Source: Todiramphus chloris collaris
Taxonomy: Eukaryota > Chordata > Aves > Coraciiformes > Alcedinidae
DNA: 64,000 nt
Assembly: GCA_025345505.1 (NCBI GenBank)
Contig: JANVCC010000030.1
Location: 5,191,532-5,255,531, forward strand
Reading direction: 5' to 3'
The notes under the pieces are model-generated. The model did no database searches. It was not told where the DNA came from and saw only the letters and a list, made by a program, of their open reading frames with translations. Within the stretch, counting starts at the first letter, position 1. The number at the start of each line of letters is the position of its first letter. Shown piece after piece: positions 36,131-47,243 of the stretch. Position numbers and translations under genes: made by a program.

Positions 36131-38658
36131 TTGATAGGTGTAGTGAGTACATTTAAAAGTGGAACAGTCATTCGAATTTTTCACAGAAAGTACAATTATA
36201 GATTTTTCTCTCCTTTAGTCCTTAGTGCTTTTTTTTTTGCCTTTTCTTGTAAAAGCTGACTACTTCCTTTCTTCCTCAAACTTGCTGTATATCTGCCTTT
36301 CAGATTACTTATGCCATGCTTGTTTAGGCAAACATGTAGAAAATAACCATCTGCACTCCTGCTTTTCCATTCATGAGTATTTCAAGAATCTTGTAGAGGT
36401 AAAACTCTTCATGTTTACATGCTTAATAATAATCTGTAGTAAGATTTATCATGTCTAGATGTGTCTGGGTTTGGGTTTTTCTGTAGTTTGTTGTTGTTGT
36501 TGTTGTTGTTGTTATTGTTGTTGGTTTGTTTTGTGGGGTGTTTTTGGGGGGATCCAGTGAGGAAACAACTGACAATGATACCCTTGAGAACTAATTAATT
36601 ATCTATAAGGATAAAATGCTGCATTATTTTTTTAATAGTCTTATCATGTACAAATCCACTACTACATATTTCTCAGAGCAAGGAAATATAACTGAAATTG
36701 TATCTCTGTACCATATTGCAGAGGCCAAATGCTGTGTTGTTCAATTTTGTTCAACAACAGGATTTGAATTGGAAGCTGGAATGCTTTAAAAATGTGAAAG
36801 ATTAATTTTGTGTTAGTGGAAGGTATATCAAGATGTTTTACCATTAGCTTATTTCTGACTCTTATTGGCATGTACGTAACTTTTGTGACTATATAAGAAA
36901 ACCTTGGTAAAATTGCACATTTGGCACTAAGATAATCTGAGACAAAACAGTTGGAAATAATATTCTTCTTCAACTATTTTGTAGCGCTATTGTTTTAATG
37001 TCAATGTCATGGAGTAAATTGTGCAATCTTATATCACGACAAGTAATGATGTCTGCCATTTTGAGATTTTCCAGTTTTCCAAAGCCATATTTATAGGACG
37101 GGGGAGAAACACTTTCATAAGTCCTTGCAGGAATTCTTCTGTATCTTGGAAGAACAGCCATCAAGCCCAGGTTGTATCTTTAATTAGTACTTTAAATAGT
37201 GGATGTAGTTCAAGGAGGCTTTTTGTAGGTTTTGATGTAAAAATTTCAAAGCCAGATACTGTTATAAACAGTTTGGAGGGTTGGTTGTATTTGTGTTTTG
37301 TTTGGTTGTTTTTTAAATTAGACTTTGTATATAAGCCAAAAATCTGGGAAAGAATAACTTTTATCTAAATCTAACCAAAAGCCAGATTTTAATCCTGTTA
37401 CTAATTTTGGTTATAAAATACACGGTTTGAAGAAGGTACGAGAAGTCAGTGACTTTGTCCTCTTAGTCCAGCACAAGATCAACTTTCCCAACATATTTCT
37501 GATGAATGTTTATCAAATCTCAGTCCCTAAATACTGCCATTGGGATGTCTGCACATTACAGAGGAGAGACTAACTCCTCAAGTACCTCACTTATATGCAG
37601 TTCAACAAACAACTGTTATGGTTAGCACAGCAGTAACCTCATATCTTATTAATATCTTATTAATTCACAGAGATGATCTTTTTGAGCTATACAAGCTACT
37701 CAGAAATGTAGGATTGCACTGCAGTATTCCTAAATATAAACTTCAAAATGTATTTTCTGCCAATCAGTACTATAGACTGTAAGTAAAGAAGGAAACTGAA
37801 GCTGAATTCTTGATTTGACTGGACAGAAGTCTATGGACCATTGCTTCTGGAGGCAGAAAATCTTTCCACCTTTATTCATGAACTACTCACCAAGGGTAAA
37901 GGCTATCCCAGCTAAAATGATTAAATAATTTTGGAATGATAAATCTGAGAACTTTTCATCTCATTGGAACATTTTCTGAACAGAAAATTATTTTATGAAA
38001 AAAAAAAAAGAAAAATCACTGTAAATATAATATCTCTGTAACACCACACCAAACAAAAACACAACAGGTGAGTAGCATTGATAAGTTGCTGGGAAACTTG
38101 AAATGAATATCCTAGAGATGGATTGAAACTCATAAAGAGTGCTTCAGCTTCTGTACTCTATCTTGAGATGCAGCTGGGAAAGAAACGTTTTCTTTGAAGC
38201 CTTCGTGAAAATGGCAGGTTTCAAATAATCTGTAATTACCTGAAATGTCATGATTTAACACACGTGTTTTCTCCAATTTTCAAAGCAAATGGGCAGGCAT
38301 TTCCAACCAAAATGAACAAACAGGTTTAGTTGAGAAAGGAAAGCTATCTGCAAGATATGCTATAATTATAGTACTCTGTTAAGAGAAAGTTTTCCATGGG
38401 AAGGATTTAATTTTTAGCAATATCCTCAGCATAGAGGGTACACTTTTTATTTTTTTATAAAAGGAGTTTATTCCCAGCAATGATTTAGCAAATACAGCTG
38501 GCACTGATAACAAAGAAAAATCACCTGTTGTCACTCATCTGTTCTGTAAACACTACAGAAACACATATTTCTTTACAGAACAGTTAGAAAAGTACAGGGT
38601 TTTGGGTTTTTTTTACTAGAACAATAGACATCTACAGTTTGGTGGGGTTTTGTTTGGC
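36131..38658. other. Non-coding DNA with TTG microsatellite
   Basis: No gene is recognised. The minus frame 36970-37164 and the plus frame 37021-37368 overlap on opposite strands; neither shows a domain. The content otherwise is the TTG repeat (listed separately), a T/G tract near 37285-37315 and an A run near 38000. Confidence 0.5.
36488..36523. repeat. (TTG)n microsatellite
   Basis: About twelve TTG units with one interruption (TTA near 36514). Confidence 0.93.
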
Positions 38659-38676
38659 TTTTTTTTTTTTTTTTTT
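38659..38676. repeat. Poly-T tract (18)
   Basis: Uninterrupted run of 18 T after a T/G-rich lead (GGTGGGGTTTTGTTTGGC). Confidence 0.9.
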
Positions 38677-40191
38677 ACTTTTATAACTCCCTGCATACAA
38701 AAACTTTTCTGAACCTGTTACATTACATGCAATAAAACACTGTCTTCATATAGGAATGAATTAAAATAACTATGAATACTGCAACTGATTATTTAAATTA
38801 GTAAAGCTTTTAACAGTGACCTTCTAAAGTGTGCTAGAATAGGCTAGAAGAAAAAGGGGGCAAAAACATCTCAAGTGAAGGGGGGATCCAGCAGCTCACA
38901 CCGAGAGCCACGAAAATTAAAGTTGACGTGGATTTGTGGCTTGAATTCAAATAGGATATGTTTTTTTGATATTCACCAGGTGATCATTAGTATAGTCAAT
39001 ATTTGCACTCATTTTTGCAGTCCTGCAAGGTTTGTAAAATATATTATTTTTAAATGACTGAGAGGTGATATTTTTCATCTCTCTGAAACTCAACAGGAGC
39101 TTTTCATATGGCAGAAGCAGCTAGTATCCATCAGGGCCATAGGTGCAGCATTAACTTGGAGGTTGTCTAATGAATCATTGCTAATAATTTCTCCAAGGGT
39201 TTGGTAGCCTTGGATTGTTCAATTGCAGAAAGCATTCTTTTTGTGAGATACGGTGAGATTGCAGCACTGGGTAACATAAATAACTATATGTCAGATTTGC
39301 ATCTAGCTCCCTTGTAATCCATGACTATTTGGACACTGAGGAAGCATACAATTTATAACTATACGTCTTCTCTGTTTCTGCAAACAAATGTGTATTATGT
39401 TCCCATTCCATATTTGCTCAATTTGCTTGGCTTCAGACTGGAGTCAGGAACCTGTTATAAAACACCTGTAATAGCTGTCTGGTAAATAGCATAATTTGTT
39501 ACATAGCAGAGAGAGGGAAAAAGGAGGTTTACGGTGAAGAGCCATGTCAATAAGTGCTTTGGTTTCAATCACAAGTATATCACTTTTTTATTTCTCCACA
39601 TAAGGTGATAATGAAGAATGATGACCTCATGTCTAGACCTAAGCTTTTAACTTTGTTGCAGCTCTGGGGGCTTTAGTGTTTTTCGAAAAGCAATCAATCA
39701 GGTGCCAAAAAGTGTCTGGCTAATTGCCTCTGAGACTTTCTAAAACTCTTGATTCTTTCCTCATAGAAATGTAGTATTTATAAATTGCTTTGTTGAAGCA
39801 CAAACTAGGTTATTGCCTATTCTCTCCACCTTTCTTTGCTTCTGCTCTGTACTTATGGAAGTGCTGATGTTGTGAATCTCAGCATTTGACAGTGTTTCTT
39901 TCTATCTGAGATGACTGTCATTTTTTCCTCCCGAACATTTTGGGGAAAAACATATCTCGTGATATGAGACTAATATGAATATCCAAGTTATGAGTATCTT
40001 GGGGAGCAAACCTAAGAAAGTGTAACTGATAAATACACAGTCACCCAAAGACCTGGTGCCACCCAGATCCAGTGAGACAGATAGCAACAATGACTCAAGG
40101 ACTTAATCTGACTAAATTTGAGATTTCTTTGAATTATCAATTAACCAAGAAATCAGTGGTATTTCAATTAGAACAACACATAACCAAGGGG
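38677..40191. other. Non-coding DNA, nothing recognised
   Basis: Unique-looking AT-rich DNA. Short frames (38875-39057 plus, 39902-40090 minus) show no domain. No transposon or notable repeat is seen. Confidence 0.5.
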
Positions 40192-40211
40192 AAAAAAAAA
40201 AAAAAAAAAAA
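40192..40211. repeat. Poly-A tract (20)
   Basis: Run of 20 A beginning about 25 bp before the CR1 fragment at 40236. CR1 lacks a poly-A tail and that fragment is on the minus strand, so the two are probably independent. Confidence 0.9.
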
Positions 40212-40235
40212 CGCCAAAAAAAGGAAAAATAAAAA

Positions 40236-40415
40236 GCTGTGAAGCACCTCTGGAAGTCTTGTAGTTCAACCTGCTGCTTTAGGTAGGGCAAACCTCAGTG
40301 ATAGATGATTAGGGAGCTGGAGACATTTTTTTCACAACCTGTTCCAATGCTCAGTTGCTGTCACAGTGAAGAGCTTTTTCCTTATGTCCCTATCTACTTG
40401 CTCAATATCTATCTG
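40236..40415 (-). mobile_element. CR1 LINE fragment, old
   Basis: The plus strand shows antisense CR1 words in order: CACCTCTGGAAGTCTTGTAG, TTCAACCTGCTGCTTTAG, CAACCTGTTCCAATGCTCAG, then TCACAGTGAAGAGCTTTTTC and CTTATGTCC. These correspond to the 3' region of CR1 read on the minus strand (…ggacat..aagaaaaagctcttcactgtg-type order). It is more diverged than the 23.6 and 30.7 kb copies and lacks the terminal ATTCTATG repeats. Confidence 0.75.
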
Positions 40416-41667
40416 CAGCTGAGGTAGCACAGACTTTCTGTGCAAAGATCATAGCAAGAGATCTGATTGCTCCATTTCAAAACCTGGTATTCCATACCTG
40501 TGGGACTTCTAGTTCTCTTCTAAACTGGAAAGTATTTTGAAATGTGAGGATATTTTATAGAACTGCTTTTAAATTTTTGTACAAGGACTATCTCTTTTTT
40601 CTTGTTTATGACTTTTAAATATTTATCTTTTTGTCAAACCACTGGGCTGTACACTGCTTTTTTTTTTTTTTTTTTTTTAACCACAAGGACATTTACTGCA
40701 CTAGGCTCCTAGAGCTGATATACTGTATACTCCTGCAAAGACATTGGACATTTAGTCCAAAATGTTGCTTAGAATAAGTCATGTACGCATTTTGTTCTTA
40801 GTCCAAATATTAGTTGGAGAATTCAGACATTTCTGCTTCATGTTTTTTTTCATATTCAACATTATACTAAACAAACAGTTCTGAAGTAACAACAATGAGT
40901 GGTAAAAAAAACCCTGAGCTTTCTTTTTTTTAATACATTTACTATATTTAATACTTTTTGTGACAGTGAAACTTAAAGTGATGAAAAGTTTGAAGTTTAT
41001 TATTAATTTAAATACAATGAAGTAAACACACAGTATGTAATCATATGAGCTAGGGGTTTTTTTCTGGGTAAACTGAAGTATAACTCCAGTGTTCTTAGAA
41101 CATCAACAAAATCAGGAAATGATTGCAACTGGCATTTATAATAAGCACTAGTTATGGTTGATGTATGAGATAATTATAATGCTTTGCAGAAAAATCTAAT
41201 AAATCCCAGAACAGTTACTCTGTAAAATCTATTTTTATGGAAATTAGGTTATGAATATCACATCTATTATAGCAAGAGGGCTATGCAGGCAATTTTGACA
41301 GCCTCAGTCAAAAACACTGTCCACTCCCAAAACGTAATTGTTTCTGAAGTTTTGCACACACAAAATAACAGGTGTTCCATTTTCTGAAATGTGTGGTGTA
41401 ATATTAACATATGAAAATCTTCATAATTTGCACAGCTTGATGAACTTCTGCAAGAGACACGCACCTGTTTTGACACTGAATAAATTCTGGTGAATACAGT
41501 TTAATATTTGTGGAATCAATAATGTAGCAAGAGTTCTAGCCTGAGTTAAACTTCTGACATATGTAGCATCCCAAGACTAAGCAAAGCTCTGGATTCCTTG
41601 AAAAATTGAAAAATCCCCATTACTGTTTTTAGAAGAGTTTAGTAAAGTGGTGTTACTTCTGATTTAC
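40416..41667. other. Non-coding DNA with long poly-T tract
   Basis: A run of 21 T occupies 40658-40678. No gene is recognised. A minus frame at 41267-41476 shows no domain. Confidence 0.5.
40658..40678. repeat. Poly-T tract (21)
   Basis: Uninterrupted run of 21 T, jointly the longest homopolymer in the window. Confidence 0.9.
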
Positions 41668-41872
41668 ACAGCCCAAGGATGGAAAGCTCATTCTCAATCT
41701 TCCGTTTACAATTCTTTCTCTTTTATGAATATGAAAAGCAAAAGATGGACTATCCCCTAGAGAGCTGCCAGATGATTGTGAGAATAACCTGTCATTCCTA
41801 ATCTTGGTTTTAAAGCATTTCTTGAATGCTTCAGGTCCTTTTTGCCTGGGAATGCTCTTCACGTTTTCATCT
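41668..41872 (-). other. Exon-like segment behind a good acceptor, unrecognised
   Basis: On the minus strand CTTTCTATCATCTTTTAG ends at 41873, a strong acceptor by sequence. The frame after it is open (starting DENVKSIPRQKGPEAFKK) to a TAA at 41653, with a possible donor GTAAAT at 41667-41662. The translation is basic and Ser-rich. Against it: first-position G is at background (about 22%) and single good acceptors are common by chance. No family recognised. Confidence 0.17.
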
Positions 41873-44800
41873 CTAAAAGATGATAGAAAGCTATTAATGT
41901 GACTTTATGCTTGTCTGAGTTCCCCAAGGACAGGCTTTCAGTATTGGATATCTAAGATAGGCATCTATAATCCATTTTGCATCAGATAGGACTGCATCTG
42001 CACATTTGCAAGAGTTATAACCAGTAGGTAACTTGATGCAGATGCCTAATTTTAAGTACTGTGGCAAGTGGTTCTGGAAAAAATCCAACATCAGTTCTCA
42101 AAAAGTCACAGAATCATATACTATAACCTCAGACATAAGGTTCCTCTGAAAGCAATACAACTGGTGAATTGCTCATATAATTTCTGGAGTCAGAGTTGAT
42201 TTAGAAACTTAGAAGCAGATCTTGTGAATTAGATAAATCTCAGTCTTGAGAACTGACAATAATCTGCCATTTTAGCTTCAGGAGTGATTTCTATCACTAG
42301 TGTGTTAGGACTTCTTAAAGTAGAGTAGAAAATACCCTGCAAGAAAGAATACTGACAGAACAACTTCTTTGGCAATCTGCTTGCTATTGTGCTTGTAGAT
42401 ATGCCACTAGAAACAAGCTTTGCCTACACTTTCAACTAAGATACTAGTTGAGCCCAGCTGCAATTCAAGCTCAACTTTCATCATGTTTTCTTCCTCTTTA
42501 AAGATTTTTCAATTCAGCCACCTCTCCCAAAACATTTCTTATTCACAGAGTTGACTCAGGTGTCCTAAGTCTCCCTGATGTGATAGGATTTTTGTCCTGT
42601 CAAAGAAAGAAGTAGAATCATAAAACCTAATGTGGAACTTTAATAAATCTTCGCATAAGATCCTCAGTTTTTGATTCAGAGAAGCTGACATGCACTCTTC
42701 ACTCAGGCCTTGAAGGTATCAATTCCTTTGAGTCAATTCTCTAAGCCTTTTGTTTGAGCTCCTCTTCTGTACCTGCTTCTTTGAGGAAGCCTTTTCCCTA
42801 TAGAATAAGAAATTTCCAAATGAGAAGAGATATGAATCTTCGAGGAGCCAAGTGACTACCACATGAAAAGAAGATAATGGGATATATTTTATCTGGATTG
42901 AGAAGCATCTGCCAAGTACCTCTCAGAGGAGCTGTCTGTTAAGAAGAGTTTAGAATAGATTGTTTACCCCATTAAATATCAGCAGAAACTCTGCTTTTGC
43001 ATTGATTTCCTGCATCTATATTCTCAGCTGGGAAAGTACAAAGAAGATTTTAGACAGAAACAAGAAAATAATAGAGAGCAATGCAGCAACGTGAGGAAAA
43101 ATTAGGCTTGTATTGGTAAGAGTATCAAATTCTTCTCTGTCCTGTTTTTATAATCTTCTAGCACTTTTCCTACACAGTGTTTATAATTAGAGAGGAGAAT
43201 TAGGGTCTAGGTACAAAGCCTGTTGCTACTACTGGGAATTCTTTTCTCATCAAGGTTGAAATCCAGCCTATGAATATAGCTTTAACCAAGAAGGGAAATA
43301 AAGACACAGACTGTGTTTATGTTTTAGATAGGGCTTTTTAATTTTTTTCCTTGTTTTGGATTTGTTGTTTTTTGAGGTTGGTTTGTGGGGCTTTTTGCTA
43401 ATAGAATAGATTTCCAGTTCCCAAAAAATCTGACTATTTATTAAGTTGGCAGATCAATCAAATTAGACACATGCTTAAGCATCTTGATGAACTGAGGTCT
43501 TGGTTGATAGTAGAAACTCCTGAGGGCCTGTGAGAAGAAATTAAAGCCAAGGCATTCTAAAGAGCAATATCCTGGCATTAGCATAATATCTACATAGAAA
43601 ATATTGATGAGAGATTGGTAAAAGTAACTGTGTTTCTTACATTTTAATTTCTTCATTAGATTTTTAATTTATTTCAATGCAAAAGGTTTAACTCTTTTTT
43701 TTTTTTCTTCAAGAACCTTTTGAAAAGTTCATAGAACCACTACAGAATTAAAAGTGTGGTGGGTGCTATAGCATACATTATCTCAAAGATAATATTTTAG
43801 CATGAATAGCTTTTAAAACTTAATCACCTAAGCAGCATGCATTCCTAATTGATCTCTCCCTCTAGGACTGCTACATTTTCCTGACCTTTTAATAACTGAT
43901 GGCTTTAGAGAAAAGATTGTTCAGATAGCTTCTTAAAAGTCAAAATACCTGAGGTATATTTGCAAGATCTGAAGAAGACATACCTAAAGCAAGTCGTGGC
44001 CTTGTGAAGTTCCAATTTCCTCCTTCTTCCCACATCTTGCAGTAGTTCTTCCAAGGACAGAAGCTAGAAATTGAAGTTGACTGAATTATTCTTCATTGGA
44101 GGAAGCTCATTTGAGACAAGTCAGTCACCTACTGCTCCCTCTCTATGTGAGTGTATGTTATTTAGTTTAAATACTTTTAAAGAGAAAATAAAGTCTGTGT
44201 CTATTCCAAGCTCAGGTTTCTACAGCTGCTAAACACACATGCAGAAGCAAGTAGATGGTAAAGTCTTTTTCTTGCCGTCTCTTATACTAAACCCTATCAA
44301 ACTGTTAAGTTTCAAATCTTTTCTACGTGAGTTTGTAATTAAGGGGGTTTTTTAGTTCAATTTTTCTTTTAGTTTTCTTTAATTAGCTTCACTTTAAAAA
44401 TAATTTTCATTCCCATGCTCTGTATGTGTGTTCTACATGATTTCTAGCTTTAACTCTAAATTTATACTGCATGGGCAATGCATTCTAAAAAAAGTCTTTG
44501 TTAGAAATTACTTGAGCAAAGTTGATGTTTCTACCAGCAGTGATGTGGCCCCATGAGTGAAGGTTAGGATTGGATAAAATTTGCACTGCCTACTTCATGC
44601 TTGCTTACCTACCCAAAGACAGCTGTCTCTTCTATTAGTCAGTCATGCCACTGTGCTGTTGGCTGGGTAGGTCACAGTTTGTACTTCACTAGGGACACTA
44701 TCCTGAAGTCTGGTGAGAAATTGTATGAACTAAGCAATGAAGTGGCCCCAAAGAGATTTATTGGTTTCTCTCCTATTGAAATACAGAATGAACCCCAAAA

Positions 44801-45847
44801 CATTTTATTAACAGTTTTACCCAGTGATTACAATAGAAATCTTTTCATCCGTTTCAGATGGGATTTGATTAGAAATAGGAAAGTTTGCATTAAAATACAG
44901 GAAATGTTTAGGAAGAAGCCTGAAGAGGACAGTAAAAATCAGGCAGTCTTATGGTAAAACTATTCCTTGAGCTGTATAAGCATCCTGAGAATGCTTAATA
45001 ATAGACAATATTATTCAATATAATAATAAAAATTTAAAAAAAGATAAAAACATTTTCTGGAGAGGCACAGTACATAGTGTCTTGTAAGCTGTCTTCTTTT
45101 TTTTTTTTTTTTGTTACTGTTATAAGCTAAAATGAGTTTTACCTGTAACATGGAATAAATTGTTTAAGGAAGGAGGCAGATCCATTCTGTCCTAATAGTA
45201 CTTCATCCTGCACAGCTTCCTATGTTTTAAACTTCAGTCTTGTTCAGCTTCCTATGGCCAGTGTCAGTGCATCCACTCTGAAAAATGAATTTGAAGAATC
45301 TCTATTTACATAATATTTATATTCAATTTTGAAAATGTATCCTGGAGAGTGAATGGAGAAATTATATTCCAGAAGAGATGATAAATATAAAACAGTATTA
45401 TAAATGTTCAATTACCTCAAGAAGTCATAGCTTAAAGGACCATGTTGGTCAAGAGAAACTAACTTAAGTATATTATTATGTACATGATTCCTCTTGGGAG
45501 ACTTTGGTTTTGTTTGTTTAACAGTGATATCAGTACAATTTTGCACAAGCTCGAGGCCAGCAGGTATTCAGTTTGAACTAGGAGACAGGATATTAGAGTA
45601 ATTTAACTGGAAGGAACTAAAGATACGTGAAGTCTTTTCAAGAGAACTAAAGGTTGATAATGAAGGAACTTGGATTTAGAATTGATTCATGGAAACAAAA
45701 ATAAAATTAATTTTGTAATAGCCTAGAGCTGATGGCAAATGCTAATAATAAGCAATAATTTATTTCAACAACTAACGAGGAGGGAGAGATTCCTTCCATA
45801 TCCACTGCAGAATTGGAAGGAATAACCAGTTACATGATTTGTTTCAG
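41873..45847. other. Non-coding DNA, no gene recognised
   Basis: The longest frame (44601-44957, plus, 118 codons) has background-level G at position 1 (about 22%) and no domain. A T/G-rich block lies at about 43335-43395, and a 16-T run at 45097-45112. No clear transposon. Confidence 0.5.
45097..45112. repeat. Poly-T tract (16)
   Basis: Uninterrupted run of 16 T within AT-rich sequence. Confidence 0.9.
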
Positions 45848-46012
45848 CTGGCTTGGGTGACAAATCAGTTAGCAGCTTGGAAAGGAAATCTATTCTTGTG
45901 ACTAATCTGAGCCAGATGCTGCATTCAGAAGTTCAACAGCAACAATACACCCCTGTTTTACATTCAACAAAATCTAAGCATCATGGGAGAACGGCAAAAG
46001 TTACCTGTGGAG
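45848..46012 (+). other. Exon-like 165-bp segment, unrecognised
   Basis: On the plus strand an acceptor-like ATGATTTGTTTCAG ends at 45847 and a donor-like GGAG|GTATAG has GT at 46013-46014. The 165 bp between are open in one frame (phase 1 at both ends). They encode a hydrophilic segment including GDKSVSSLERKSILVTNLSQ. First-position G is about 22%, so codon statistics give no support. No family recognised. Confidence 0.17.
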
Positions 46013-47014
46013 GTATAGAAAGGATGACTGAAGCCATTCTGAACTGTCCAACAGACAAGCAAAAAGGCACTTAAGAGACAGTAAACCCATCTGCTTTGAA
46101 AATCACCAGAAAGTCAAGCAAAATCTAAGTAAAAGTGAAAGCTCAATAAGAAAGCATGTAGCTGCTATTTGAAATGAGTTGTGGATACCACTAAACACAG
46201 AAACATAGGTTTACCTAGCAAAGGTACATATTGTCTTCATGGCATCTAGAAATGCAGCAGTTAGCGTGCTTAGCTACTACCAATGATGTTTTTAAAAAGT
46301 TTTAATTAATTCTGAAAATATATTGAAAATGATAGCAAACAATTGATTGTTTTCCATTGGTTTCCTGTCTGTGCAAATGCAGTGAGCAAACCTCTACTGC
46401 TAAGTGGCAACTCCAGTGAATACATCCTGAAGACATCTGCTGGGGCATAAGCAGAGCATACAAGGTATGTTCGTATTCATTGTTCTTCTCTTGGCTTTAC
46501 ACATACTGCACACAGAACAAATTTAACTGCACTTTCAAGAAATGGGGCTGGAATGAAATTTAACTGACTTCTTAGAATGATGTCCTTCTAACCAGATGAC
46601 AGCTACACACATCCTCATGTTTCTTCCATACATTTCCCGCAACGATCTCACATTGCTGTAACACTAGGTGTACTCAATGGATTCAGTCCATGTTTGAAAT
46701 ACATTCACAATGCTGTAGTCATTTATTTTGACATCACAGTCATCACAAAGCAACAGGGTGTGTAAGTTCTTTGATCCACGGACATCTGGGATTGAATGTT
46801 TGACTTTCTCTCTGAAAATGAAGCTGAATAAAACACCCAAAAGTTGTCAGTTTTAGCAGTTTAAATGAAGAAGCAGTTCTTGGAGTTCAGAGAACTTCAT
46901 GAGAAGTTTTAATGTTCTTGCTTTGATTTCACCAGAAGTATGAATACATTAAGTAAATAAACATACTTTTTACAAGAGTCACATGAAAAAGACAGGGAGT
47001 AAAAAAGGTTACTT
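46013..47014. other. Non-coding DNA, nothing recognised
   Basis: Unique-looking AT-rich DNA with no gene, repeat or transposon that I can support. Confidence 0.5.
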
Positions 47015-47243
47015 CTGGGGAGATTCCGATTGGACTCCAGAAGAAAATTTTTCACCATGGAAACAATTAGACACTGGAATAATCTCGCAGTGGAAGTGGT
47101 GGATTCCCCTACACTGGACTGTTTAAGACTCAGCTTGACAGGGTGCTGGGCCATCTCATGTAAACTATATATATATACTTTACCTTAAAAGGTTGGACTA
47201 GATGATCCTTGAGGTCCCTTCCAAACAGGTATTCTATGATGAT
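47015..47243 (+). mobile_element. CR1 LINE fragment, different subfamily, 3' end present
   Basis: Plus-strand CR1 words in order: TTTTTCACCATGGAAACAAT, TAGACACTGGAATAATCTCG, GGAAGTGGTGGATTCCCCTA, TTGACAGGGTGCTGGGCCAT, AAGGTTGGACTAGATGATCC, TTGAGGTCCCTTCCAAACAG, ending ATTCTATGATGATT. The 'gacagggtgctgggccat' and 'agatgatccttgaggtcc' forms differ from the 23.6/30.7 kb copies and indicate another subfamily. An (AT)n stretch at about 47166-47177 interrupts the 3' UTR. Confidence 0.88.

Noticed and set aside
40192..40211. Poly-A tail of a retrocopy next to the CR1 fragment
   Set aside because: CR1 has no poly-A tail, the fragment is on the other strand, and no processed gene body lies beside it.
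44601..44957. 118-codon plus-strand frame as a gene
   Set aside because: About 22% G at position 1, no domain, and no convincing exon boundaries.
45588..45640. Possible very old antisense CR1 tail (TTTAACTGGAAGGAACTAAA)
   Set aside because: The match is too short and diverged to separate from chance.
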